The notes below the pieces were generated by a model. It was not told where the DNA came from and made no database searches. It saw only the letters and a list, made by a program, of their open reading frames with translations. Shown one piece after another: positions 21,561-31,790 of a DNA stretch of 64,000 nucleotides; the stretch's first letter is position 1, and every line of letters starts with the position of its first letter. This DNA comes from Proteles cristata cristata. Lineage: Eukaryota > Chordata > Mammalia > Carnivora > Hyaenidae. The translations under genes and the position numbers were made by a program. The stretch covers positions 1,550,001-1,614,000 of the forward strand of contig JAESUZ010003902.1 of NCBI GenBank assembly GCA_017311185.1. Reading direction: 5' to 3'.

Positions 21561-22925
21561 TCTCCAGCCTGTGAATTTCCCCGTCTTTTCTTTCCCTGCC
21601 CGTTCTGGGAGTCGGGCACGTTGGCATTGTGTGGAGATGTGAATATTGCATCGTGGCCAATCCTGCCAATTGGAAAGGGGACTCCCTCCCACCTGAAGGG
21701 GAGGCAGCCGAGGAGGAGGGAGGAGGATTCCCAGGGCTCTTCTGCAAGGAGAGGAAGAGGTGTGCGATCTTGAGGCCATCCTCAAATACCCAACAGCAGA
21801 GAGACGTTACTGGCTTCCGTCTGTGCCCGAACTTGGGCCTTCCTCACCAGTGCGCAGGAGCTGCTGGCTTCCCCAGCAGCCGCTGGAAGATGTTGCCCAC
21901 AAGACCAGAAAGAAGGGCATGCAGACCAGAGCCGGAGCGACAGCACCTGCCACCTCTTGATGGAGAGTAATGGGCCCCAGTGGGCGCCAGCAAGCAAGAA
22001 GACCCACCCTCCAGGATAAAGGTGGACGAGCCTCTTCACTGAAGGCTGGACACCCCATCCCCATCACCTGTTTCAGTTCCTCAAGGAAACCAGAAAGCCT
22101 GGACGGTCTCTAAGGAAGGAAATTCTGGTGCCCTGACGGGAGAAAAGGGGGTTGGCAGGACCTGAATTCAAGGCAAAGGATGCAGGGCTAAAAAAGCATC
22201 ACCAACAGTACCCAAGAACATCAGGGGTTGGGGGAGGTGGCGCGAGCCTGGATGTTAATTCTGTCTGGTTGTCCTGCAGGCAGCCTCTTGCCAGGAGGGA
22301 GCAGGGGGGCACAGGGCACAGGTGGCCTGGCAGGGAAACTGCAGAAGCAGAAGGGAAGAGCTAGGACTTCAGGGATCAGGCAGATCTGGACCCTGGGCTA
22401 GAACCCTGTGCCGGCCCTGTGAGGAGGAGGCATGAGAGGTAGGGGGCAGGAGGAGGAGCATCCTTCCAGAAAGCTAGCACAGGCAGGAGAGGGACTAGAG
22501 AGTGAATGGATGAGAGCGGAGGGGGGATCTGAGGCCCCCAGGGCACCATGTGGCCCTGTCACCCGCAGCCTCCTCGCCAGGCTCAGGGGAGCGCCAGGCT
22601 GCTGCAGCCCAGAGTGGGCGGGTGTGAGCCAGCGCTGCGGAAGCAGGCTTCCCTCTGCCGCCACGTTGGCCGGCGGAAAACAGCACACCCCCACCCCTAC
22701 CCCCACCCCCACTGCAGAGGCTGTGAGGCTCGGTCACTGGGCCCCGCAGCCGCTCGGAGCCCCAAGGTCAGAGGGAAGCCGGCTGACCCTAGCCCAGAAC
22801 TGGACCTTGCTCTGGACCTAGCTGCAAGCCATTTTGTACCACAGAGGTGTCCCCAAGCTGACAACAGCCTGCTCCCTTCCGGTCTGGGGAAGGGTGGGAT
22901 GCATGAGATCAACAAAAACAACAGC
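21561..22925. other. Upstream flank, unique sequence
   Basis: No repeat recognised. Contains a C-rich run (22685-22711: CCCCCACCCCTACCCCCACC and on) that could form a G-quadruplex on the minus strand. Confidence 0.5.
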
Positions 22926-22929
22926 AATG

Positions 22930-23120
22930 ATAATAATGACTGCTAGCGTTTATTACGTGTTTTCTATATTCCAGACGGTGTGCTTACTCAGTGTGCCTCA
23001 CGTGCGTTGCTTCGTCTCGCCCTCTCCCCAGCCTGCCAGGACGGGACTTTTACATTTTACCCTGAAGACTCTGAGCCTCAGGGAGGTGAAGAGGTCCAAA
23101 GTCACACAGCTAGGATGTGA
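22930..23120 (-). repeat. MIR remnant
   Basis: Antisense MIR: GCGTTTATTACGTGTTTTC, ACTCTGAGCCTCAGGGAGG, AGTCACACAGCTAGGATGTG. Confidence 0.75.
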
Positions 23121-23345
23121 CCTTCCTCCTTCCCCGTTCTTCCTTCCTCCCTTCCGCTTTTCCCTCCTCCCTTCCTCCCTCCTCCCTTCCCTTTTCCTTT
23201 TCTCTCCCTTCCTCTTCTTCCTCCTATCCCCCCTCCCTCTTCCTTGCCCTCCTCCCTCCCTCCTTCCTCTTTCCCTCCCTCCCTCCCTCCTTCCCACTTT
23301 CCTCCCTTCTTTCCTTCCTCCTTGCCTCCTACTTCCTTCCTCCCT
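23121..23345. repeat. Polypyrimidine (CCTT/CCTC)n tract
   Basis: 225 bases with only about seven purines on the plus strand, including an unbroken 69-base pyrimidine run (23157-23225) and a 49-base run (23247-23295). It directly abuts the 3' edge of the MIR remnant. Such tracts can form triplex (H-DNA). Confidence 0.95.
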
Positions 23346-23779
23346 GTAATACTTATTGGCCCACCACTGCCAGGTACTGTGGATGAGGAGCCGGGACCCG
23401 TATGCCGTCCTATACCCACCCCTTAAGCTTGCAGGCTTGACCCTTGTCCTGTCCTGCCTGGACTGAGCAGGGGACAGGCTCTAGCCAGATGTCCTCATCA
23501 CCACTGCTGGAAGCCCACTGGGGCTTCCGGCTGTTTGTAGAAAGGCTAAGAGTAGAGTAGGACTGGGGCCCTTTACTAGACCAAACCGGGGTGCCCCCAA
23601 ATCTGCAGCCCTCTCTCCCTGTTGTGGGGGTGCCTCCCCAGGCTGTCCGGCCACCGGCAGGCACCGGAGCTGGCGGGATCTCAAGCTGCATCCCCTAGGA
23701 TTGGGAGCCGCCAATCCTGGCGTTTCCAACTGTTGGTAAACAAGTCTACCCACCATCCAGGCCTCGGCTCCTCGCTCCC
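23346..23779. other. Upstream flank, nothing recognised
   Basis: GC-rich unique sequence. Confidence 0.5.
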
Positions 23780-23960
23780 CCACGAGGCAGCCAGCGCCGG
23801 ATTTATGAGGCCTCCAAACCTCATTCAGACTAATGCAGCTTTTCATTCCAAAATAAAAGGGGCCGCTGTCTGAAAGGACAAGTGCTCCCGCATTTCATTA
23901 ACATCCCCGAAAATGGCTGAGCTGGCCCAAGTCGCTGCCAGCGAGATTCATGGCTCCCAC
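23780..23960. other. Candidate conserved non-coding block E
   Basis: Unique patch with CGGATTTATGAGGCCTCC, AGACTAATGCAGCTTTTCAT and GCATTTCATTAACATCCCC. No repeat, no coding signal. Confidence 0.3.
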
Positions 23961-24769
23961 TGGCTCCTCGGTGGGGTTGGGGAGGAAGAAACCCCAGCCC
24001 GCCGGCCCCTCCCGGCCCCTCCCTGCTTCTGCTGGGGGGCGGGAGGAGGCTCCCCCGTGGTGGCCAGGCAGGCTCATTTGGACAAGTCCCCTGTGTGCGC
24101 ATTTTGTTTAGACCGATCCACTCCAGCCCTCAATCCCCCCACAATCACGGTGAGTGATGAGGCCCTGGGCTCGAGTTACCGAGATTCATGATCTCCGCTT
24201 CCCAGGGAAACCGCGGAGCACAGGCTTGCGGTTGCTGAGTGCAGATTCCTAGCGCTGGAGTGCCCTCTGCTGAAGTCTGCCTACCTTCATCTCCCTTCAG
24301 GCTGCCCAGCGGGCAGGCTGCTGGCTGGGGGGGCTGGATGCGGAAGCCTGGCTCCAGCCCCTCCTCAAAGTGTCCCGCTACCGGCCCTCACCCAGAGCCT
24401 CCGTGCCTTGTTGAGCCTGAGAGGACAGGCTGCCTCCTGCCATCTCACCCCGGAGGGGGCCTGGACCAGAAGGAGGTCACTGCCAGCCCTCCCCTGATCT
24501 TTTCCAACTGCTAGCGCAGGGAGGAGGAGGGAGCTGCCTTCCTCATACCCGGTCTTTACCCATCAGCATTCCCTCCACTGCAAAGTTGGTGCCACCACAA
24601 AAGCCAAGACTCTGCCTTTTACAGCACACCGAGGCTTGCCTCTGGGCCCAGAGACAGAGGACCCTCTCGCCAGCCTGGGGCCTCTATTCTCTGTCCTTAT
24701 CCCAAGAAGGAAGGAGCACAGCAGCAACCTGAGCCCCCTGAACAAGTCACAAGCCCCGCCAAAGTGACA
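23961..24769. other. Upstream flank, nothing recognised
   Basis: GC-rich unique sequence. Confidence 0.5.
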
Positions 24770-24980
24770 TCACCTTAGATTTTTGTCAACCGTCAAGCAA
24801 GTTCATTCCCACTGAAGTCAATTCCTGTGTTTATTGTCAGCTTAACCCGCTGCTGCGAGTTATTTCTCAGCAGTGAGGGAGACAGGTAGACAAGCCACCA
24901 GAGATATGTTATTTTACTGACATGTGCGTTTCAGTAGTTAGGATGCAGTTGTGGCAGAGGGTAAATGACACACGGGGAGA
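24770..24980. other. Candidate conserved non-coding block F
   Basis: AT-balanced unique block: TTTTTGTCAACCGTCAAGCA, TGTGTTTATTGTCAGCTTAA, GATATGTTATTTTACTGACA. No repeat signature. Confidence 0.3.
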
Positions 24981-25124
24981 CTGTTTGTGTTTATACATAA
25001 TGGAGCGGCCGCGCTGATGGCTGGATGCCCACAGGGCTCTGCTGCCGGAGGGGTAGGGGGCCACAACAGGGCACTGTCATCTCCCAGGTCCCTGTGGGCC
25101 TGGTTCTGTTGTGCCGGTGAGCAT

Positions 25125-25480
25125 CACTCACTCACTGAAGTCGCTCAGTCATTCCTTAATTTATTCATGCTCTCAGTCATTCGCCCATTCATTAATTTAC
25201 TTACCCAGCTCCTTATCCATTCATCCACTCATGCATCCATTCAACCATTCTCCATTCATTCATTCACTCATTCATTCCATCACTAACGACTCACTTAGAC
25301 AGTCACTCCTTCATTTATTTAGTCATCTACTCTTTTCTTCTATCACGCAGCTCTCCACACATTCACTCTTGTATTCAGCCCTTTGCCCCATCAACCCGCT
25401 CGCTCAGTTACTCACATCCACATCCACGCTCGTTCCCTCCCTCGCTCAGTCATTCATGCACTGGGTGCCCACCAGACCTG
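25125..25480. repeat. Degenerate (TTCA/CATT)n tetranucleotide array
   Basis: About 350 bases of eroded TCATTCATCC/CATTCATTCA units with many substitutions. This is an old, decayed simple repeat. Open frames through it (rich in His/Ser/Leu) are artefacts. Confidence 0.9.
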
Positions 25481-25769
25481 CAGACACCTACCTGCTTCTC
25501 CTGCCCTCCAGCACGTTGCAGGCTGAGCCTCAGACACCATCCAACCTCATAAAGTAGAGCCCAGTGAGCCCCAGCGGTGGACTGAGCTCCCCAGCCACCT
25601 TCCCAGGCTTATTGGCCCCCTCAGAGCCCCCAGCCCAGCGCTCGTATCTTTCACTGGATCATGAAATTCAGCAGCCGCCACAATTCAGCTCAACCTCTGA
25701 TCCTGGAGGTGGTCTGGGCATTTGACTTCCTAGCCGCTCAAAGCCCAAAAGACCCAGAGCCCAGGTCTG
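25481..25769. other. Upstream flank, nothing recognised
   Basis: Unique sequence. Confidence 0.5.
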
Positions 25770-25975
25770 AGGATGGATGTAACATTAGAGGCACCAATCA
25801 ATGCCACCACACTGTGCCAGGGGCCACTTTGCCTTCCATTTGCGTGATCTTTTTGTGCTCGAAACAACCCAGGGGTGGGGAAATGGGCTCCGAGGAGTCA
25901 AATAACTTTCCCACAAATAACTTGCTGGGGGCGCGGCTGGCAGAAGCAAGCATGTGTCTTGGCTCAGTGTGATAG
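25770..25975 (-). repeat. MIR remnant (weak)
   Basis: TGTGCCAGGGGCCACTTTGC, GTGATCTTTTTGTGCTCG, GGGGAAATGGGCTCCGAGG and TCAAATAACTTTCCCAC follow the antisense MIR order. Confidence 0.5.
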
Positions 25976-25984
25976 GGAGAGAGG

Positions 25985-26070
25985 TATGAATGAGCAAATA
26001 AATGATGAGGGAGTGGAGGAGTGAATGAATAAATAAATGAGAGAATGAGCAAATGAATGCATGAATGACC
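25985..26070. repeat. Degenerate (AATG)n tract
   Basis: Units ATGAATGAGCAAATAAATGA, GTGAATGAATAAATAAATGA and ATGAATGCATGAATG, the reverse complement type of the array at 25125-25480. Confidence 0.9.
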
Positions 26071-26350
26071 TGTGCCCAATAGATAAGTGGCAAAACTGAG
26101 CTTCTGACCCAAATTTCTGGACTCCAAGCCAAGTGCTCTCTCACTTGTTTAACAACTGTTCCCCTCTACCACACCTTGACCTCACAGGGTATAGCAAGAG
26201 GCAGGGGATAGAGGGGGAGGTGAGGCAAAACTAGAGCATGGGTTGGCCAGCAGTGGAGTTTTCTGGAGAAGTGCATCCCTCGGAGGCTGCACGGAGCCAT
26301 TCTTGTCTGCACCTGTCCCTCCCACGGGCAGGAGGCTGCTGCCATCATCC
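26071..26350. other. Upstream flank, nothing recognised
   Basis: Unique sequence. Confidence 0.5.
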
Positions 26351-26356
26351 TTCCTT

Positions 26357-26391
<35 letters not shown>

Positions 26392-26404
26392 GAGAGAGAG
26401 AGAG
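26357..26404. repeat. (GA)n / (GACA) simple repeat
   Basis: AGAGAGAGAGAGACAGAGAC then an unbroken GA run. Confidence 0.95.
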
Positions 26405-26439
26405 CCGCGAAAATCCAATCACTGAGTGATAAGAAAATA

Positions 26440-26620
26440 AACAAGTGAACTTCTCCAAGTTTGCCAGACTTCCCTGCCCGAGGCCAGCTTAATTAAAGTT
26501 GATGTAGAATTTTAAAGTGGGAAAATAATTAGAGCAAGTGGTAGAAAAGAGAGAGGAAGGAAAACATTGTTTTGTTTTGTGTTTTGCTCCCTCTTAATTA
26601 TGCCACAGACTGTCTCTCGC
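26440..26620. other. Candidate conserved non-coding block G
   Basis: AT-rich unique block with three TAATTA-type cores: GCTTAATTAAAG at 26487-26498, AAATAATTAGAG, and CTCTTAATTATGCC. Confidence 0.35.
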
Positions 26621-27375
26621 ATGGATCCCATCCCAAGTCCACCCTCCGCCAAGATTCCAGCAGGTGGTGCGCTGTGTGAGCGGCGCAGGCACACCTGTGT
26701 CTCTTTGGCACACAGGTACGGCACTTCTGTGCCTGCGAGACAGACAGGGCGGCAGGCAGCCAGGCTGGGAGCGGAGAAGAGCACATGCCCTCGACACTCA
26801 GGAGGAGGACCCAGAGGGAGACTGGGACAACAGGCCTTTGGAAAGAGGTGCTGCCTCCCTGATCCAGGTCCGGAGGGGAGTGGTCCTCAGCTCTCCAGGA
26901 CGCCAGACCTGGGCTCTGATCTGGACAGTCCCAGCCCCTATTTCCTGGTGCACCAGGTCCACAGTAATATGGCCCCTATTCGACCTTGTTTTAGTGAGAG
27001 ATGTTCTTCTAGCAACTGCCCAACGTGGAAGAAAATGTTGGTGTTTGTGTCCGAGGTAGGGCTGGGGGTGGCCCAAATTCCAGCCGCGAGCAGGTGCTAG
27101 AGATTAAACTCACCCCACATCCGAGCACTCAGAGCTCAAACGTGCCTTTTCCTTGCTGCTGTTCCTGATGCCTCGTCCACCGGCAGCAAGGGCACAAAGG
27201 TGGTGAGCACCAGCCTCAGGGAGCTGGGCAGAGGCAGGGGCAGCCTGGGCGGAGGAAAGCCGCAGGCTTCTCTGGGGGACGGAGAAGAAACAGATTCCTC
27301 AAGATTTCATTGAACAGGGCTGGGCAGGCCTGCTTCTCTGGAAAGTACAAACTCCGGACCCACGCAGACTGGCTT
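26621..27375. other. Upstream flank, nothing recognised
   Basis: GC-rich unique sequence; open frames (up to 177 codons) show no family. Confidence 0.5.
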
Positions 27376-27600
27376 CACATCTGCCCTGTCTCTTACCAGC
27401 TGAGTGCTGCTGGCCATTTACCAAATTTTCTTTGCCTCTGTTTCCTGTCTGTAAAATGGGGGTCATAATACTCTCTGCCGTGCAAGGTTGTTTTGAGGAT
27501 TGAATGAATTAACACACGTGATGTGCTTAGAATAGTAGCCAGCAAAAAAAAAAAAAAAAATAGTAGCCAGCACACAGCCGGAGTGCATTGTAGTTAGTGA
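27376..27600 (+). repeat. MIR, well preserved
   Basis: Sense MIR: TCTCTTACCAGCTGAGTGC, CCTCTGTTTCCTGTCTGTAA, AATGGGGGTCATAATA, GCAAGGTTGTTTTGAGGATT, GAATGAATTAACACACGTGA, CAGCACACAG. Confidence 0.85.
27531..27572 (+). mobile_element. Bare poly(A) insertion with target-site duplication
   Basis: The sequence AATAGTAGCCAGCA occurs twice, separated by an A run of about 17 (27544-27560), inside the MIR. The duplication plus pure A tail has the form of a LINE-driven insertion so 5'-truncated that only the tail was copied. Confidence 0.8.
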
Positions 27601-27698
27601 CCGACTCTCTCTGCTGTATGGATGTGTTGGGCCCTTGAATAGGCCCTGGGAGAAAACCGTGTCTCCTGCAAGGCTCCAGGAGGAACGACAGTGTGTTT

Positions 27699-27724
27699 AC
27701 ACACACACACACACACATACACAC
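27699..27724. repeat. (CA)n microsatellite
   Basis: ACACACACACACACACACAT then ACACAC. Confidence 0.95.
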
Positions 27725-29215
27725 TCTTGCTCACACTCACTCCAGCCTTGCCAGGTTCCCTGGGGTGGGGAAGGGCTCAGAAGGAATGCTGTATGTCAAG
27801 CTGGCCCTCTGCTCCCCTACCCTGCTCACCGACACTGCGTGGAATGCCCACAGAATCTGTGGGATTGCTGGGGGTAGGGGTGGGGGGGTGTCTGTTCTGC
27901 AGTGGACAAACTGGCTGCCATTGTGAGGAAGCCTAGGGCTTGTATCGCAAACCTGCTTCCAAGTTTGGACAGTTCTCCAGGCTCCTTCCTCTCCTCCCCT
28001 ACTAGCCTGGGCTGCTTCTTGGTCTTGACATGGGTGATATACTCTCTCTCCCTGCATCTCAGTCCTGGACCATCTCATCCTTATGGGAATTCCCTGGCCT
28101 TTGGCCCAAGAAACAGTTTGGAAAAGCTGATTTAGGAAAGAGAACACCCACCCCTCCCTCCAGATCAGAAGCTGGGAGGTTTTGGAAGCCTCAGGGAGGG
28201 CTAGGGTCCCCAGGCCATCTCTCCTAAGCCCAGGAAGCCGAGTGGCCTAGCTGCTAGTGCTGCTGTGCCTCTCAGAAGACAGAAAGGGATGCAGCTAAGG
28301 GCGGCAGCCTGTGGAGGGAGCTTGGGCCATAGGCTGGACCTGGGACGTGGGGGAGGGGTGCTGCCTGCTCTGAGTTATCTCTGGGGCACCAGGAGGTCTG
28401 TGTGATGGAAAACTGGGTTCTGCCAATCAGTTAATCCCAGACTCAGACTCCCACCCCCCACCTGGGCTAGGCTGGGTGGGAACAGGTGCCAGTGGCCACA
28501 GCCTCATTTCTCCTATTTGGCTTTATGTCATTCTGTTGACTCAGCCATGGGGTCCCTTTGCTCTCAAGCAGGCACGTGTGTCCCTTCCAAGAACCAGGAG
28601 GCTCAGAGAAGCCCAGCAAAGCCCAGAGAAGCCCGGAGCAGCTTGAGGACAGATGAGAACTAGAGAACAAGGTTGTGATGCCCGTTCTCCTGGGTTATGA
28701 GGAAATCTGATATGGCCCATGGGCTCTCCATGCCAAATGCAAGAGGGTCTCTACATGTCGGGTCAGGGGACTTGGGTCTTTAATGGTGTCCCTAACGCCC
28801 TAGGGAAGACAGGACCATGACAGAGTAGCTAAAATGGGCCCTCAGATGGCTTTTTACATGACCACCTCCCCTCCCCGCCCCCCCGCCGCTCCTTGGATTC
28901 ACTAGGAAAGAGCCAGTGTCTGGAATGTGCCCTGAGTCAGGAGCCCTTAGTTCCGTGGTTATTATCTTGCTGATTATTGCTCCTCTGACGAGAGGCCAGG
29001 ACTGAAGGGCAAGGGCATAGACAAGAACTCCACAGCCCGTGGTGTGGAGCTGAGGCCCATGCCTAAATCTGCACACGTACCACTGAGGACAAAATAGAAA
29101 CAATTTTCCAGATAATTCAAGGGAAACGCTCTTATACCAACATACTTGCAGCTAGCTCCAAATATCTGCCCAGCTGCTCCCCTCTTCCACGCATTTATTC
29201 TTTTTTCCCTGGCGA
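27725..29215. other. Upstream flank, nothing recognised
   Basis: Unique GC-moderate sequence. Short direct repetition of AGAAGCCCAG at 28605-28640. Confidence 0.5.
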
Positions 29216-29535
29216 CTTGCTGTCATAGGGAGACCAGGAAGGGCTGAGGCGACACGGGGAGGGCCGTAGGGTCACAGGAAGAATCCGTGGGGATAAATGG
29301 CAGAGGCTAAGGGACACAGATAGTGACAGGGGAGAGGTAGGTAGGGATGGGGCTGCAGAAACGGACAGGGTGACACATGGAGAATTTGAAGGGACAGATG
29401 AGAACTTGAGAGCCCTTAGAGGGGACAGAGGGGCAGATGAGGGGTCACAGCCAAAGTAGGAGCTCTTGGAACCCAGGTGAGAGTTGGAGAAGGACAGGTG
29501 GGAGTTGTGGTGGCCCAGGGAAACACAGAGGGGAC
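29216..29535. repeat. Purine-rich degenerate tandem sequence
   Basis: Loosely repeating GGGACAGATGAG / GGTGACACATGG / GGGGACAGAGGGGCAGATGA units, about 10-25 bases, poorly conserved. Possibly an old minisatellite. Confidence 0.4.
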
Positions 29536-30145
29536 TAAATTGGGAACCCAAGAGGAACAAATCACCCCTATAAGGAGCTCCCAGCCTTGAAGAACAGAAA
29601 AGCCACAGATGAAGCTGATGGCCAGAGGAGGAGAAAGAGACGATAAAGTATGGTCCCAAGAGTGGCTTCTGAGCAACCAGGGCTTCAAGGCCAAGTTGAA
29701 CAACTGCTCCACCTGGGTTCTGAAGTACTATCCACACCTACACAGAGGAAGCCAGGAGAAAGGTATGCACAGAAACCCGCTGCGTGCTGGGGGACCACCT
29801 ACTCTGTACCCCTGTGGACCTGCCCTTGGGGAGCTCTCCAGACTGGAGGGAGCCAGGCCCCAACACGGAGACCCCTGTGGGTGGGGCCACATGCTAATGG
29901 CAGCGGGCAAACGCTGGTGCTGGAGGAGCCCTCCGCAAACCCCAATGGCTTCCCTGTTAAAGATGAGAGAGCAGTTTAAACCCAGCAAAACAGCCTCAAA
30001 TCCAGGCGAGCCCTGCACAAGCCTCCAGCAGGATTTCTGTGACCTGTCTGTCCCTTCCCCCCACCTTGCCCATCAGGCTTGCAGTCAGGCTCTGAGTCCC
30101 ACCCCCCACACCACCACCACCGGCCTGCCCCCACCTTCAAGGTGG
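29536..30145. other. Upstream flank, nothing recognised
   Basis: Unique sequence. Confidence 0.5.
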
Positions 30146-30180
30146 AGCTGGCTTACAGAACCACCTAGGGAATTCTTTTT
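30146..30180 (+). mobile_element. Possible hAT-Charlie (MER5-like) 5' fragment
   Basis: GGCTTACAGAACCACCTAGGGAA resembles the early part of a MER5-like element whose other part may be 30565-30670. Confidence 0.35.
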
Positions 30181-30192
30181 TAATGCCTTTAT

Positions 30193-30403
30193 ATTTTTTA
30201 TTTTTTTTTAATATTTACTTTTGAAAAACAGAGACAGTGCATGAGTGGGGAGGGTCAGAGAGAGAGGGAGACAGAATCTGAAGCAGGCTCCAGGCTCTGA
30301 GCTATCAGCACAGAGCCCGATGAAGGGCTCGAACCCATGGACCGTGAGATCATGACCTGAGCCAAAGTCAGATGCTTAATCCACTGAGCCACCCAGGCGC
30401 CCC
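30193..30403 (-). mobile_element. CAN-SINE
   Basis: Minus-strand copy. The flanking duplication TTTAATGCCTTTAT occurs at about 30178-30192 and 30404-30417. Confidence 0.95.
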
Positions 30404-30560
30404 TTTAATGCCTTTATTAAGGTGTCATTTACATACCGTACACTTCATCCATTTTAAATGTACAATTCCATGATTTTTAGTAAATTTACAGAGCCATGCA
30501 GCCATCACTATAATCTAATTTTAGAACATATCCAGCACCCCAAAATATTCCTGGTGCCCA
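30404..30560 (+). mobile_element. L1M-type LINE-1 fragment
   Basis: TTTATTAAGGTGTCATTTAC, TTTTAAATGTACAATTCCAT, GATTTTTAGTAAATTTACAG, CATGCAGCCATCACTATAAT follow an ancient L1M 3' region. The SINE before it split its first bases. Confidence 0.75.
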
Positions 30561-30564
30561 TTCA

Positions 30565-30670
30565 CCTGAGGGGCTTTGACTCTGAAATTCTGGGGTGGAG
30601 ACTGGGAAGATGTATTTGAACAAGTTTCCTAGAGGATTCTGGGACAGGGATGTTCGAGGACATACCAGAT
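30565..30670 (+). mobile_element. hAT-Charlie (MER5-like) 3' fragment
   Basis: GACTCTGAAATTCTGGGGTG, AAGATGTATTTGAACAAGTT, TCCTAGAGGATTCTGGGACA follow the MER5-like core and end. Confidence 0.5.
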
Positions 30671-30793
30671 GTAAACCATTGCTGGAGGGGCCTTTCCGAA
30701 ATACAACGTGCAAGGAAACGGTGCTGCTCTTCAGTCGAACACCGTATCAGCCTCGCTGATGTTACCTCCATGCCTTCCCGCTCCCTCGCTCGT

Positions 30794-30805
30794 CCCCCCC
30801 CCCCC
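30794..30805. repeat. C12 homopolymer
   Basis: Twelve consecutive C bases; prone to length error and polymorphism. Confidence 0.9.
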
Positions 30806-30819
30806 ACTGCAGCCCACCT

Positions 30820-31130
30820 CCCCTTTTCATACCTTTGAGTCTCTGCACAAGCTTTTTCTCAGACCTAGATCTTCCCGTACCCTTTTCTCCACTGGGAATT
30901 CCCAGTTACGCTTCAAAACCCGCCTTCAATGTCAGCTCCTCTGTGATCCTTTCTAATGTTCCCCCAGACAAAGTTGACTGCTGCCGCCCCTGTGTTTTCC
31001 CCGCACTTGGTACACATCTCAATTAAGGATTGGCACTCTTAATGCTGCAATGCATGCTGAGTCCTCGTCCCTCCCCTCGACTTGACTGTGAGCTTCTCTA
31101 GGTCTGGGGTTGGGGGGAGGGGGCGGGCAG
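30820..31130 (+). repeat. L2-like LINE remnant
   Basis: CTCTGCACAAGCTTTTTCTC, CAATGTCAGCTCCTCTGTGA, TCCTTTCTAATGTTCCCCCA, GACTGTGAGCTTCTCTAGG follow the L2 tail order. Confidence 0.65.
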
Positions 31131-31259
31131 CGGCTGCTTTATCTCTGTGCCCCCACCACTGCACCTGCGGATATGAAGGGCTGGGTGAACAGCAATGGTC
31201 CAGCCAAGAACGAGCAGCTGTCCCACCACGTCCGTTCAGCCCCAGCCTGAAGCGGGTCC

Positions 31260-31455
31260 TCTCCCCTTAGAGCAGGCCCTCCCCGCACTGGCTCACAGCT
31301 GCCCCCTCTTTAAAGCCGCAAAGGACCGCCTGTGTCAAACTGCAGAGGCGATGCTGGTTTATTCTGCTCTCTGCCCCGAGCACTACCAAACGCTCTATTA
31401 CACGGTGGGCACTCAAGTGCTTGCATGAATGAGTGCGTGCATGAGAGAGTGAGTG
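31260..31455 (+). repeat. Possible L2 3' end
   Basis: Ends CACTCAAGTGCTTGCATGAA with a TGAATGAGTG tail resembling an L2 terminus; the body is barely recognisable. Confidence 0.4.
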
Positions 31456-31499
31456 AAGCCTCACCCTCTGGGTTCGCAGACAAGGACTCTGTCTGGCTC

Positions 31500-31790
31500 A
31501 TGTCCTCTTTCACTTAAAGATGCCTGGATCTTTCCTAACTCCACTTAATGCAGGAGGTTAATTCAAGTGCTTTCCAGCTTAGCAAGCAATAAACAATTTG
31601 GTGTTGCAGTGAATTGTTCTGTGTGTCATATTTATGGATCCGAAGTGGGGGAGGGGCGGGGAGCTGTTATTAAGTCCGGTGTAACAGGGAATGTTACATG
31701 CCCTTCCTTAATTACTTTCTTCCCTTTAATTAGATGCTGAGGGGAGGGGTGCCCCAGGGAGGGGGACTGAAAGTCACTGCAGACAAGAAA
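31500..31790. other. Candidate conserved non-coding block H
   Basis: AT-rich unique block: AGCAAGCAATAAACAATTTG, GTGTCATATTTATGG, CCTTAATTACTTTC (31706-31719) and CCTTTAATTAGATG (31723-31736). Two TAATTA cores lie 18 bases apart. Confidence 0.4.

Noticed and set aside
22834..23419. Pro/Ser/Leu-rich frame and its Gly/Glu/Lys-rich antisense
   Set aside because: Translations of the polypyrimidine tract.
25125..25480. CRISPR-like spaced repeats
   Set aside because: The short repeated CATT units are a eroded simple repeat; CRISPR arrays do not occur in mammalian chromosomes.
25111..25557. Ser/His/Leu-rich frame of 148 codons
   Set aside because: Translation of a decayed (CATT)n array.
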